A stretch of 64,000 bases of DNA from Acestrorhynchus altus (GCA_034509495.1 CM067512.1:4384699-4448698), one strand, 5' to 3'; positions 12,701 to 23,580 are shown, numbered from the stretch's first letter. The notes: a model not told the origin generated them from the sequence alone. Made by a program: numbers and translations.

Positions 12701-13716
12701 AACTGTATGGTTGCGGCCACTGCGCTGTCCACTGTGGGTGGTAATGCCTTTTATGGCATATTCCCACTACACAGATGACGCTGTGGCTTGAGGAACATTG
12801 CGGCATCCACTGTCATGCCTCGCTCCAACTCTGATTATTCCCATCAACCTTGCAATGAGCATGCTGGCCAGTGTTCAGCCTCACTCACAAGATAACACCT
12901 TACAGCTTGTATAGTTATGGGCTTTCCAATCCATCCCAAAGCCCAGAAGACACATTAAGGTTCACTAGTCATCACTAATGTATGGCCATCTGAGTGCTTT
13001 TCACACTGAAGCACTCGGAATGACTGAATTATACAGCAGTGTTATACAGTCAGTGGCCTTCTCCTTTAATCAAACTCTTTCCTAGACCTTTAGCTTGTCT
13101 GATATTAAAACATTGAACCGTACAGTAGTGGGCTTTCATACAGGAGTGGCCAATGTGTAGGTGTGTATGTGCTTGCGTGTCTCCCAGAGAGACAAAGAAG
13201 GAAAATAATGAGTCTACAGTACCTGATAGGAGCACAGAAGCCAGAAAAAGACAAGGACCTGTGTAGCGATGCAATACAGAATGGCAAGATACAGGAAATG
13301 GATAAAGAAGATGGATGGGAGGCGAAGGAAGAACAGCAGTATGTGGATGGTGTGATTAGACAGAGAGGAAATGGGGAAGGAGAGTTAACTGATTTAGAGA
13401 CAATCCTGCAGTCTATCCTGCCCTGCAGGAAGATCTTACTGCAGACTTTAGATCCAGTCCTAATCTAACACCTCTCAATTAAAATCTGTGAGGGAGGAAG
13501 ATGGAGATATGGGGATGGAAGGAAGACTCAGTGGAAGGAATGGACTCAAAAGTTTGAATCTTTTATATAGTAATAGTTATGTGAAACTTTAAATTGCTAC
13601 AGATAGAAAGGTTCTAATATACTGGTCAGTTGAAACGTTCTTATAGGATTTCTTGGAAAAATTCTGGGAAAAATCGGAAAAACTCCTGGTATCACATTTC
13701 AAATGGAAGTTTATAC

Positions 13717-14195
13717 TTTGATCAGCCAAAGTACTTTGTTTCTCGACATTTTATCAGCTCCTCTGATCACACAGGAGCACTTTGTGGTTCTATAATTCCA
13801 GACTGTAGTTCATCTGTTTCTCTGCAGACTTTATTCTCCTCCTTTCACCCTGATCTTCAATGCTCAGGACCCCACAGGACCACCACAGAGCAGCTATGAT
13901 GTGGGTGGTGGGTCATTCTCAGCACTGCAGCCACACTGACATGGTGGTGGTGTGTTAGTGTGTGTTGCACTGGTACAAGTGGATCAGACACAGCAGTGCT
14001 GCTGGACAGTTTAATCACTGTGTCCTCTCACTGTCCACTCTATTAGACATTCTTACCTAGTTGCTCCACTATTCTCAGTCCAGCAGTGAGAAACAGACTA
14101 TAGAGAAACAGAAAATAGAACTATAAAAGTGCTTCTATATGAGAAGCTGACAAAAATGGAGAATGAGGGTAGAAACAAAGAGGTGGTATAAGGAA
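13717..14195. mobile_element. Foldback MITE (repeat B), near full length
   Basis: The left arm (ATTTTATCAGCTCCTCTGAT, GGAGCACTTTGTGGTTCTAT) is the inverted counterpart of the right arm (ATAAAAGTGCTTCTATATGA, AGAAGCTGACAAAAATGG). The whole element can fold on itself. The core carries CCACAGGACCACCACAGAGC and GACATGGTGGTGGTGTGTTA. A partial copy in the opposite orientation lies at 31290-31580. It has no coding capacity and is a non-autonomous element. Confidence 0.75.
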
Positions 14196-14330
14196 AGATG
14201 ATGCACAGACAGAGAGACAAAGCCAGCGACAGTTATGAAAAGACATGGGAGGAGACGGAAAACAGTGGTGCCAGGGAAAGAAAGGTGTCAGACTAGCAAC
14301 ACTTCTTGGCAATACTTCGACTACTGGGGA

Positions 14331-14332
<2 letters not shown>

Positions 14333-14403
<71 letters not shown>

Positions 14404-14429
14404 TGTGTGTGTGTGTGTGTGTGTGTGTG
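14333..14429. repeat. (GT)n microsatellite
   Basis: About 48 GT units with one GCGC interruption near 14400. Open frames called through it are artefacts. Confidence 0.97.
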
Positions 14430-14464
14430 CATTTGTCCAAATGAACATAGCTGAATGCAATTTT

Positions 14465-15140
14465 ATAAAAGAGGTATGAGCTGGAATGGCATTGTCTTTA
14501 CTGATGAATCCAGGTTTTGTTTGGAATCCAAAGATGGTCATGTTTAAGTGTGTAGGCCTCGTGCTGAGCACTGTAATCCTTTGCTGTGGAGCGACACACC
14601 ACCCTCACAGCTTGTGTGAGGATCTGGGGAGCTGTCGCATACAATAGCCGGTCACCCCTAGTAGTGATACGATGACACTAACAGCTCAGCGATGTGTATA
14701 GGACATCCTGTGGCCAAGTGTTGCCTCACTTGGAAGGGCTTCCAGTTAGATTTTTAGCAGGATAATACTCCCACACACAACAAAGGTTTCCCAGACATGT
14801 CCCCACCAGCAGCATCGCCTGACTGCGCAGACCCTTGTCTCCACCCAGGAGGGGTTCCATACAATGGGGGGTGTTGGTGGAGTCCCGTCGGGCACTCTTA
14901 GGTTGTCTTTCTTGTTTTATGTTATATGGTTTTGGTTTTGTTAAAAGATATCTGGGGGTCCGCCAGACTACAGCACTTTCTTACGCTGCCTGGACACCAG
15001 ATACATCGCCAACAAAGCTGGGATGCCAATTCCATCAACATATGATTTTGCATTATCTAAAGTTCCAACATCTTTGTGTGCCACAGGATGCCACTTGGAA
15101 CATGCATGCCTCCATGCCCAACTGTCTTTAATCTTGTATC
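14465..15140 (+). pseudogene. Tc1/mariner transposase remnant
   Basis: The forward frame encodes WNGIVFTDESRFCLESKDGHV, a DDE first-aspartate block. After stops it gives GSGELSHTIAGHP and QDNTPTHNKGFPDMSPP, the second-aspartate block (QDNARPHTA-type). Further on come AWTPDTSPTKLGCQ (SPDLSPIEHVW-type) and DATWNMHASMPNCL (C-terminal DxIRNLYxSMPxR). All blocks occur in order, but the frame is broken many times and an insertion near 14840-14980 separates the last blocks. Not active. Confidence 0.85.
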
Positions 15141-15219
15141 CAAGCTACATGCAATACAGACCCTTTAAAGGCCTATTATATAATGTAAAAGCTTTACAAG
15201 AACCATTTGTTATTATATA

Positions 15220-15269
15220 AGAGTGTAGAGAGAGAAAGAGAGAGAGGGGGAGACAGAGACAGAGAGAAG

Positions 15270-15307
<38 letters not shown>

Positions 15308-15309
15308 GA
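15220..15309. repeat. (GA)n microsatellite
   Basis: About 90 bases of imperfect GA dinucleotides with GGG and CAGA interruptions. Confidence 0.95.
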
Positions 15310-16799
15310 TGTAGGCATTGTAGAGATAATCCAGTAGACCGCACACCGCCTTGTTTTTTGTTCCCTGAGACACAAAGAATGTAGAGAAAGCTCTGTCCTT
15401 CATCACACTTGGCCAAGCTGTGAGCCTCTTGAGGTCACAGACATTTCATCCTCATCCTCAGCTCGTCGCTCTGTTACACATCGCACCCCTCGCTGTTCCC
15501 TCTGGCCTCATTACTGCCCCAGTCACCAAGGTTGCACACATCTAATTGTGGCTGTTGACTGCACTCCAGGTCTCTGGGTGGTTCTGTTTTTGTGTCGACT
15601 CATCTCCCCTATGGGACGGATCTCAGGTGAGGGAGTGTCTCTTGAGACCCGGGGGGGGGGGGGGGGTTGTGTACAACAGGTGCAGCGACTCAGAAGAAAA
15701 ACACAGGGAGTGTGAAACTCAGCTGGCAGCATGGCTCTGTTAAACATGGTGACGATTTGCATAACTTCAAACAGCGGGATTTAATAAAGCAATTGATAAA
15801 TACAAGTTAAACCAATTTGAGATTCATCAAAGGAGGCGGAACACACCGGAATGGCGAACGGCTTTCTTTGAACATTTGTGCTCATTTAGGCTAAATTAAC
15901 CTTTTAGGCTGTCAAAGCTTGATTGTAACCTTTGGCAACTGAGAACGTAAGAGTAATGTTGTTAAAATTACACCACACAATGCCGTTATTCTAGGTGTGT
16001 GTACGTGTGTGCGCACGTGTGTGTGTAGGTTTCCTCAACCCGACAGAAAGCAGGCAATTAGCTTGCTGCATTGTGTGGGTGGTTAAATCCTGCCACATTT
16101 TCCCTTCCTCTCTCTCGCCATCACTTTGATTTTGTGAGGGCTTTGATCAGCTTCATTATGCTGAATACGTCTAAATCATCTGCCCGGACCCGGCACACTC
16201 AGACATTTACGCCCCATCCTCTCTAGTCTTACTGTACATGGGAGGGATTGGATCAGGCCTTCTGACCTTGACTGTGCAGTTCACCGGATTGGATTAAAAC
16301 TCATGGATTGAGTTAAATTCGTGGTGTTAGTGAAATAACGGAGAGTAAAGAGTCAATCTGACTTCTGCCAGAGTCAATCCAATAATCCAATGGAGTCTCC
16401 TTTATTGGGTTTCACCCTCAGTCTGCAAACAGGTGTTAAAACACAGTGTAAACCTGTGGTCGTCACATTCAACACTGACCAGACTCAGCTAGAATGACCT
16501 CCACCTTTCCCATCGGCTCCTAGCATCCTCCGCTTGCGTACTGGGTGTGTTTTTCCCAACTCTCTCACCATCAATGTGCAGCCTTTCCCAACTGGCTCCC
16601 CTCTCGTAGGTATGCAGTTATAATTTATAAGATGATTGGTTGTTTGACCTTTGTGTTGAAGGCTGTAAGAGCAAGTTACCTTATTGTTCTCATGCTGGTT
16701 GTGTAGCCTTCACTCCAACACAACCGCAAAACTACACATGGTTTCAGACCAATGTGTGATAGTTAACTCTTAGAAGCCAAGAATCGCACTGTGCGGGCA

Positions 16800-17075
16800 G
16801 TTACATGCTGTTTCCTAAGCTTCATAACTCAGGATCAGAGTAACCTGCAGATATGATCTACATACAATAACACACTACAGGACTTACCCTCTCAAAGCTA
16901 CAACGTGTTGTTCTCATCGATGTATGATTATCAGCAAGTAATTCAGCTTGAAAACTTGTTTCCAACTGAATTAGAAGCCAACGGAGCTGTTTACTTGCAT
17001 GTACCTGACCAACCTGACTGATCGGTAAGAGGGGGAGGGGCTAATAATGTCACTTACCCAGATATTAGATCAAAT
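16800..17075 (-). repeat. Repeat X, copy 1 (reverse)
   Basis: Read on the reverse strand it shares ordered blocks with 20285-20500 and 24565-24900: AATATCTGGGTAAGTGACAT, CTGATCGGTAAG (from CACTGATCAGT), TAATTCAGTTGGAAACAAG, and TACTCTGATCCTGAGTTATG followed by AAGC. I recognise no family or coding content. It is described from in-window similarity only. Confidence 0.65.
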
Positions 17076-17194
17076 TAGATTTTTATTATTTCATTATTTA
17101 TTATTTTATTATTTCCATTATTGATCCCTTTGTGAGGGTTCCCTCGGAGAAATTGAGGTTGTATACAAAAACAAGCAAGGATGGTCTGTTTGCT

Positions 17195-17530
17195 TAAACT
17201 TCAGAATAAAAGTCCTGAGAAGGAATAATACATAATTAACAAACACAATAAAGGATATTTAGTGCTTTTGTTTGTTTGTTTGTTTGTTTTTTGTTTGTTT
17301 GTTTTTGAACCACTGTCAAGTATTTTGAAGAACTGACTGCTCTTCTATCCTTGTCAATATAATCATAACAACTAACTCATCAAAATGCTTGGATTTTAAG
17401 ATCAAAAACATTCTAGGTGATCAATTAACCACATTTACTGTGTTTTTACATATTATTAGGAAATAAAAACACAACCGACATTGTAGGTAGAAGTAAATTT
17501 TGATCAAAACATGGTCAAATTCATACAATG
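17195..17530 (+). repeat. Repeat Y, copy 1, with (TTTG)n core
   Basis: AACTTCAGAATAAAAGTCCT, then GAAGGA.TAATA, a TTTG array at 17267-17306 interrupted by TTTTTTG, and TTGTAGGTAGAAGTAAATTT followed by GATCAAAAC and ATTCATACAA. All of these have counterparts in the same order at 38690-38960. The two copies share the interruption in the TTTG array, so the array arrived with the element. Confidence 0.7.
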
Positions 17531-18144
17531 TGCACATTTGTTGGTCATCTCCATCGAGAAAAAAGTGGGACCCACTGTCAGGTGTGACACCACTGCAGTC
17601 ATGCAAGTCAGTCAGTTGATTCTTTTCCAAATGCAGTTATGTTTTTTGATGCTATACAAGCAGCACCAACCAGAATCATGCCATAGTCACCACACTGCTC
17701 AGCTCTAGCTATGGTCCTACAAACATTCTAACCACAGTGAATGTCCATGTGTCCCCAGTGTCCTTTTCTTGGTTCTGAAAACCAAAATATGGTTATCCTT
17801 GATTACTGATTCACTTCATGACAGCACTCCATGAGAATTCACTGTGGACAGATCAGATCTGAGATACAGAGAGATACAGAGGGTTGAAGAACTTGCACGG
17901 CATTTCCCTAAGGGCCTGAGGGGTAGATATCACACACCACCAGTGCCCCATCATGCACAACAGAGGCACACTGAAACACTCTCATCTCCAAGCCTGTTCC
18001 AGTCGGAGTCCTAAAGAACAGCTGTGTTACTGTGAAATGCAAGTGGAAGATTATTCTCCAGACGCACATGGTAAGAATGTTCCTGCGGCCCCGAGTGGAA
18101 CCTCTCCCCAGCTCCTGGTCCATCTCCAACTCTATGAGAACAAA

Positions 18145-18146
18145 CA

Positions 18147-18203
<57 letters not shown>

Positions 18204-18266
18204 TCTCTTCACATCTCTACTCATACCTCCCGAACATGCAGTCACATGAAGGAACATATACACAGA

Positions 18267-18365
<99 letters not shown>

Positions 18366-18426
18366 TCTCTTCACATATGTACTCATACCTGCCAAACAAT
18401 CAGTTACATGAAGGAACACACATACA

Positions 18427-18486
<60 letters not shown>

Positions 18487-18659
18487 CTCTCTCACACACA
18501 CACACACACACACATTCTATCTCTCTGTCTTTTTTCACTCTCTCTCTATATAGTGCCTTGCAAAAGGTTTTTTTAAGCAAACACATTTGCAAACACAGTT
18601 CAAACAAACAAACAAACAAAAAAACAAACAAACAAACAAACAAAATCCTATCTCCAAAA

Positions 18660-18743
<84 letters not shown>
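18145..18743. repeat. Compound CA/CT/AAAC microsatellite block
   Basis: In order the block holds (CA)n 18145-18201, (CT)n 18269-18303, (CA)n 18308-18363, (CT)n 18430-18492, (CA)n 18493-18513, (AAAC)n 18601-18645, (CT)n 18665-18706 and (CA)n 18706-18743. A spacer starting ATTCTCTTCACAT occurs at about 18202 and 18364, so a unit of about 162 bp was duplicated and has since diverged. The block ends about 90 bp before the putative promoter CCAAT box. Open frames of up to 200 aa here are repeat artefacts. Confidence 0.95.
18547..18568 (+). mobile_element. Solo Tc1-like terminal sequence
   Basis: TATAGTGCCTTGCAAAAGG resembles the terminal inverted repeat start (TACAGTGCCTTGCAAAAGT) of vertebrate Tc1-like elements. 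It sits inside the compound microsatellite with no adjacent transposase. Confidence 0.45.
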
Positions 18744-18744
<1 letters not shown>

Positions 18745-18780
18745 CTCTTCAGGAGGAGGAGTCAGTCTACTCTTGTACTC

Positions 18781-18889
18781 AAGGGCGTTTCATTTGTAAA
18801 GGCTCCTCTCCGGCCAGCCCGCTGCATTTTGATTGGCTGCCGGCGTGATTGTATGCAAATGCGAGCGGGACGCAGCCAGTAGGCGCTGA
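18781..18889 (+). promoter_or_regulatory. Putative TATA-less CpG-rich promoter
   Basis: The base composition changes abruptly from microsatellite to GC-rich, CpG-containing DNA. An inverted CCAAT box (ATTGG) lies at 18832-18836. An octamer ATGCAAAT, the POU/Oct factor site, lies at 18853-18860, about 20 bp away. No TATA box is seen. Transcription would then begin roughly in 18870-18910. The next downstream feature is an exon-like block ending in a strong splice donor, which supports the direction. The start site itself is inferred. Confidence 0.5.
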
Positions 18890-19017
18890 GCTGCGCTGCT
18901 GCTTCAGTTTAGCGCCGGAGAGCCGAGAGGAGCTGTCCGCGGAGAGGGTGCTGAAACCTGGACCTGCCGCCCGGCTCCGACCGGACCTTCTCACGCAGCC
19001 GTCTGCCTGCCTGCACG

Positions 19018-19133
19018 CAGACCCGCAGACTCTCAGAGCCGCCGACCTGCAGACTCTCAGACTCTCAGACCCGCCGACCTGCAGACTCTCAGACTCACAG
19101 ACTCTCAGACTCTCCGACCCGCCGACCTGCAGA
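19018..19133 (+). repeat. 8-bp-periodic minisatellite in the leader exon
   Basis: The block GCCGACCTGCAG starts at 19041, 19073 and 19121, separated by runs of the octamer ACTCTCAG. The spacings, 32 and 48 bp, are multiples of eight, so the array grew by adding octamers. The length may vary between alleles and would alter the 5' leader. Confidence 0.8.
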
Positions 19134-19295
19134 TCCTTCCTCAGGAATACAGCAGCTCCTAAACTTGGCTTTGAGGAATTGTGCGTCACTTGGGACTAAA
19201 ATAAACTGAGCTGGATCCAGCTCGCGCCACTCGTTCTGCTGTTCTAAAGTCCTGTTCTTTCGCCTGTTTGGAGTACCTGTGTTGGGATTATCTGA

Positions 19296-19318
19296 ATGAG
19301 CTGCAGGGGGGCACACAG
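19296..19318 (+). CDS. Unrecognised secreted/membrane protein, exon 1 coding part (partial)
   Basis: Seven codons plus two bases (ATG AGC TGC AGG GGG GCA CAC AG) precede the donor. Joined to the exon at 40128 they read MSCRGAHRRDS and run without a break into the methionine at 40138. The in-frame TGA immediately upstream (19293-19295) fixes this as the most 5' start. The start context is weak (T at -3, A at +4). The methionine at 40138 has an equally weak context, so either may be used. If this start is used, the basic residues would form a longer n-region in front of the signal peptide. The intron is in phase 2. That the join keeps the frame open is direct support for the exon model. The chance of this by accident is not negligible, because only 33 bases are involved. 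Confidence 0.4.
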
Positions 19319-20284
19319 GTAAACACTGCTTCTTTATGGTGGTCTTCATGCAGAACGTTTAGTACTAAAGTCCTAGTCCTCCATTCTGACCCAAAAGGGA
19401 GCAAAAAGAAAGCCTGCAACACTGTGCTGGTGGTCCTGAACGAGTGCACTTCAGTGAAGCGTGGATTAATGGGAATAAATTGGACTCAAATGGGAAAAAT
19501 GGGAATAGAACATCCCACATTGGAAAAGTAGTGTCTGGTAAAGCGTGAGGGACTTTGGGTGAAGCTTCGTGACTGTTAGATGCCCAAAGCTTAGCTGGTT
19601 ATTTTTTCCTCCCTGTGCTAATCCGTAATCTCACAGGGATTATACTCCTGTTTTTTTTTTACTCCTGTGCTTCCATTGGTGGGATGATGGGGTAACTGAG
19701 CTGTTTATCAGCAGTACAGTAGCTATAGGACAGCCTGGGACAGTGAAGTTAAAGAAGTGACTCACACTCGTCTCATGCTTCCTGCAGTTTTTACTGGTTC
19801 TCTTTGCAGTAAAGTCAACATGGAGCAACATCAGCAACATCAGCAGCTCCCCGTGTTCCCTCTAGCAGTCTTCTGGCCGTGTTTCCACACAGTAACCAGA
19901 GATTGAGGTGGAAGTACGGGTCTGAAAAAAGTTTCAGTCAAATCTCACACCCCTCTATTTTTCCTTTAGTAGACACTCTTTCAGTTCACTCTAGTGTTTG
20001 AACTTCTCTGGCCAACCAGTCTGGAGTCTGTAGTTGATTCTGTCATGCTTAACTTTTTCCAGAACACTGGAGACTGAAAGAGCAAAGCGAAGAGGAGCCT
20101 ACAAAATGTTCTTTCTAATAACATCTTAGTATCTCTAACCTAGACTCTAATAAATAAAGGTGACTAAAGAATCCACTTTACTTCTCTTAAAACTCTTTTA
20201 ATAGATGCTCCTATAATCTTTAGGACCGTATGTCAAATTTGAACACTGTGTCAGCAAAGCAAGATAACAAGAAGCCCCTCCCTT

Positions 20285-20500
20285 TTTTCCCATCTGTAAC
20301 CCAATATCTGGGTCAGTGATGTTATAAGTCCCACCCCCTCTCACTGATCAGTCCGAGTCTGTATGCAGGTTGAACACGTACACGTGGACAGAGTGTGATA
20401 TTTTATAGGTAGGTCTTGTGGTCATGAGTCATGATATGTGTATCATGTCTGTAGTTGACTCTGATTCTGAGATATGAAGCCTTGAATACCTCACGTATCT
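20285..20500 (+). repeat. Repeat X, copy 2 (forward)
   Basis: CCAATATCTGGGTCAGTGAT, CTCTCACTGATCAGTCCGAG, CTGTATGCAGGTTGAAC, TGTGTATCATGTCTGTAG and GATTCTGAGATATGAAGCC match copy 3 at 24565-24900 block by block. The middle third present in copies 1 and 3 (TTAATTCAGTTGGAAA) is deleted here. Confidence 0.7.
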
Positions 20501-21429
20501 TCCCAGAAAGTGCGGAGAAGGCGGTCTTATTTAAACTTTAGACATTAGTTTGAAGCGTGTAAAAGCGAAGCTGCCTAAATAAATCTGGCGAGTCTAGTTC
20601 AACGGGCTAACAGCACTGGATGTTTGGATTCCGTAAATCACACATGATGACAAAAAGAAGGTAATTGAGGTGATAAATTGTTTTGTATTCACACTTTAGG
20701 AACAGTCATGCAACTAATATTATCTAATATTAGCTAATATTATCACAATTCTAGGACAATATAGTGTCCAAGAAAAGAAAGCTTTTTGTGACACGTCAAC
20801 ATAATGTTGAAAAGTGATAATATGTTATAAAACTGATAATAGGGTTTGTTGGAGTGACATTGTGCACTAGAAGCTTAAACGAATACTCTACTCTTTAATA
20901 AAAGAACCGAAAGTCAACTTCACGCGAAGCACACTTGAATAGAAACCAATGGAAGGTATGTTGGTAGGTCAGTTTGTTCCTAAATACACATACAAGCACT
21001 GAGATGTTGAAGGATGCTGGGCTGCGGACTGATCTCTATCTGCTGCGTCTGCAATGAGGTGAAGCCTTGCTTTGTAATCAAAAGAGAAGTGAGAACCATT
21101 CACTCAAAATATGCCACTTCTTTGCTTCTAATGTTGGTTTCGGATCATTGGTTGTTCTGTTGTTTTAATTAAGTACAGGAAAGCACTGCAGGTGCTATTA
21201 AAGTTTCATCTGCTCAAAAGGTCTTAAGGGACGCAGGGAGGTTCTGGTGGCAGGGTGCCTGAACATTCTTTCTTAAGGGGCTGAAGTGCAATGCCTGTGA
21301 TGGGACAAGGTCCAAAGGCATGGCATAGTGGTAACAAAGAGCTATGTTGACTTTATATATCATGTTTTTGAAATTGTATTTTGTGATATTACAATATACA
21401 CCCATCAGATATGATGTGATATGATAGCA

Positions 21430-21725
21430 CCATCTTCATTAACATCCCTCTTGTGCCACCACAACTGATCTGACCATTTGAGCCATGGACTCCACAAGAC
21501 CTCTCAAGGTGTCCAGTGGTATCTGACAGCAAGACATTAGCAGCAGAGTCTTAGGTCCTGTGAATTGTGAGGTGGGACCTCCATGAGCATCAGTGAACCA
21601 GTTGCTTCTGGTTGGTACTGACCACTGCATAATGGGAACACCCCACAAGACCTGCCTGATGTTCTGGAGATGTCCTGACCTTGTTTTACACAGTGTTAGT
21701 GGTGATAATGTTATGGCTTGTCAGT
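21430..21725 (-). mobile_element. Tc1-like element remnant, reverse strand
   Basis: TGGACTCCACAAGACCTCTC, GGTATCTGACAGCAAGACAT, GAATTGTGAGGTGGGACCTC, GGTACTGACCACTGCATAAT and CCACAAGACCTGCCTGATG follow the same order as in the copies at 7440 and 59220. The right end, GGTGATAATGTTATGGCTTG, resembles the terminal ATAATGTTATG(C/G)CTG motif of these elements. No intact frame remains. Confidence 0.65.
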
Positions 21726-21834
21726 TTGTGCAGGGTTTGGTACTGAAATGCTTCAGTGATGCAGAAAATATGTACGTTGTCCAAGCATTTTATGAACAGT
21801 TATCATGGATATGACTGTCAACATTAAATTTTGT

Positions 21835-22045
21835 CCAATGTGTCCACTTTCTAGCTGGTAGTTAGAGGCTATTGAAGATATGCTGAAACATGCAGAGATT
21901 CTTCATTATTACATCCAGTCCAGTTCCACTGGCAGCCAAACAACCCTGGAGCATGTTGCTTCCACCACCATGTTTAACAGTTGGTACAGTGTTCTCGGGG
22001 TTTATGGCCTCGTCTTTACTCCTCCCATTTGTCCATTAAACATAC
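21835..22045 (-). pseudogene. Tc1/mariner transposase fragment
   Basis: The reverse strand encodes a TVPTVKHGGGSNMLQGCLAA-like block followed by SGTGLD. This is the (H)GGGSIMLWGCFxxxGTG block just after the first catalytic aspartate region. Only this part of the transposase is left. Confidence 0.75.
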
Positions 22046-22433
22046 AATTTTCTTTTTATGTGTTCATGTGCTCAGCTGTAAACTTTAGCCTTGTGTTTTT
22101 TAGTCTTATGTTCACTCTTGCCCTTGAGTGAAGGGCTGGATTTAGGCCAAAATGTTTCTCTGGTGCCAACTTTTGCCCACAGGCCCCAATTTGGTCAGTC
22201 GTGTACTATGGCATTATTTAAAACAACCCCTTGACATTTTATCTTTATCAGTGTGGGAGTAATAAGAGTCTACCCAGTTTAGATTCAGACTACAAGGATC
22301 CTATTTTATGGTTTTGGTGCTGGATCTGCCTCCCTCCAGTGCAGTGCATGATTGATGAGGCTTGTGGATGAAGTTTGAGAACATAAAGGGAAGGGTCAGC
22401 TTCTGAGTGAGTTCCCATGTTCTCCTGCCTGCA

Positions 22434-22439
<6 letters not shown>

Positions 22440-22490
<51 letters not shown>
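22440..22490. repeat. Compound (GT)n(GA)n microsatellite
   Basis: A short GT run passes into about 18 GA units. Confidence 0.95.
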
Positions 22491-22492
<2 letters not shown>

Positions 22493-23079
22493 TGCACCGA
22501 CGTACCACTAACACTGCATTTCCAAGTCCAGCCCAGTCCTTTCATTGGCGGTCTGGCATTGAAGTGCATGCTGTTGGAAGCTGTGTTGAAAGGCTCTCCA
22601 TGAAACGTGCACAAAGAAAGAAGTCAGACACATAACAAACAAATGCCGTAATGCGCTCTCCCACACACTCGCTCCTACTCCATTTATCCTAAGGCATGCA
22701 AAGACCACCCCCTCCCACACACATATAAAACAATACAAGCTCACATCCTCCACTCAAAAGTGCTTTTGAAAGAGCTGTCCATTTAAAAACACCTGCAAGG
22801 CTGATGGCTCTCCAAAAAGTGCCCTGCACATAAAGACACAATCAGATACAACAACAACATAAAATCATTGTAATTTGCATGAAAAAGGGAGCCACAGAAG
22901 TCACTGCATCCATGGCTTTTGCATCATCCTCCCTCTTAAATACATCATAGTTTACTTTTCTCGTTCAACCTCAGCCTGTAAAAGCTCATTCATGCTGAAT
23001 GCCAAATACTGATATAGACGGGTCCTTTCCGAGGTCCACGTTGTCTGTGTTTGGTGTGATACAACCGACAACACCACCA

Positions 23080-23236
23080 GTGAATAACTGTACCACGTGG
23101 GAGACTGTGGTTTAGTTCCCAGTCTGGGCAACTATGCTGTGATACACTAATAAAAGTCCTCGGGCAAGACCCCTAACACTACTCTGGCCCACTGCTGTAA
23201 TATGAGTAACCTTGTAAGTCACTCTGGATAAGAGCA
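23080..23236 (+). mobile_element. tRNA-derived SINE (copy 1, forward)
   Basis: A B-box-like GGTTTAGTTCCC follows CACGTGGGAGACTGT. Then come CAGTCTGGGCAACTATGCTG, TCCTCGGGCAAGACCCC and a 3' tail GTAAGTCACTCTGGATAAGA. The copy at 29895-30095 on the other strand has the same order. The conserved tail is the type thought to be recognised by a partner LINE. The A-box end is not clear. Confidence 0.75.
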
Positions 23237-23457
23237 TCACGTTTATTTGTCCACGTTTATGGTTGCTCTCCCTTTGCTACTGTAATAATATGAACTTCGC
23301 CTCTGCAGGACTCATAAAAGATTACAACTGGAAACCAGGACTGCAGTGTAGCCGAGTGAAGTACAACTATATGCATGAACATATGGACACGACAGAGAAT
23401 AAACACATAGTGGAACTTTGTTCTAAATAGCTTTTCACACCACTTCCTCTTCTGTAG

Positions 23458-23580
23458 TACCGTATTTTCCGGACTATACGACGCTACGCTTTAAACCATG
23501 CGGCTTATAATGAGGTGCAGCTTTTTCTTCTTATGTATGTTATTTTCCAGGGGGCGGCTTATAGTCCGGAAAATACGGTA
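23458..23580. mobile_element. MITE with perfect 19-bp terminal inverted repeats
   Basis: CCGTATTTTCCGGACTATA at 23460-23478 is exactly the reverse complement of TATAGTCCGGAAAATACGG at 23560-23578. The 119-bp element is flanked by TA on both sides, as for TA-target DNA transposons (Tc1/mariner type). The GCGGCTTATA motif occurs twice inside (near 23510 and 23554). It has no coding capacity. The perfect arms suggest a recent insertion compared with the other elements here. Confidence 0.85.

Larger units (their letters stand above)
1..18780. other. Upstream intergenic region, repeat-rich
   Basis: No exon of a host gene could be supported here. Open frames are short and either lie in microsatellites or belong to transposon remnants listed separately. 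Between those remnants the sequence is ordinary AT-leaning unique DNA. Stretches around 400-1600, 3340-3780, 5000-7200, 9450-10640 and 15310-16790 show nothing I can name beyond simple repeats. A 16-G run sits at 15651-15666. Confidence 0.5.
18890..19318 (+). other. Putative first exon, mostly 5' untranslated
   Basis: This GC-rich segment follows the CCAAT/octamer promoter and ends at 19318 with the consensus donor ACACAG|GTAAAC. The 5' boundary is an estimate. The sequence up to 19295 would be untranslated leader and contains an 8-bp-periodic minisatellite at 19018-19133. An ATG at 19296, directly after an in-frame TGA, opens a frame that continues across the splice into the exon at 40128. 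The open frames that cover the block on both strands look like products of the GC-rich repeat and not proteins. Confidence 0.5.

Noticed and set aside
13163..13468. 101-aa hydrophilic open frame
   Set aside because: No family features, no splice sites and no neighbouring exon. Chance is more likely.
18246..18848. 200-aa open frame of Ser-Leu and His-Thr repeats near the promoter
   Set aside because: It simply reads through CT and CA microsatellites. The reverse strand frames (Cys-Val, Arg-Glu) are the same artefact.
18779..19199. 116-aa (+) and 136-aa (-) open frames over the GC-rich block
   Set aside because: Their bodies are the octamer minisatellite. The + frame begins within the octamer promoter motif, and neither has a recognisable domain. 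The block fits a leader exon better.
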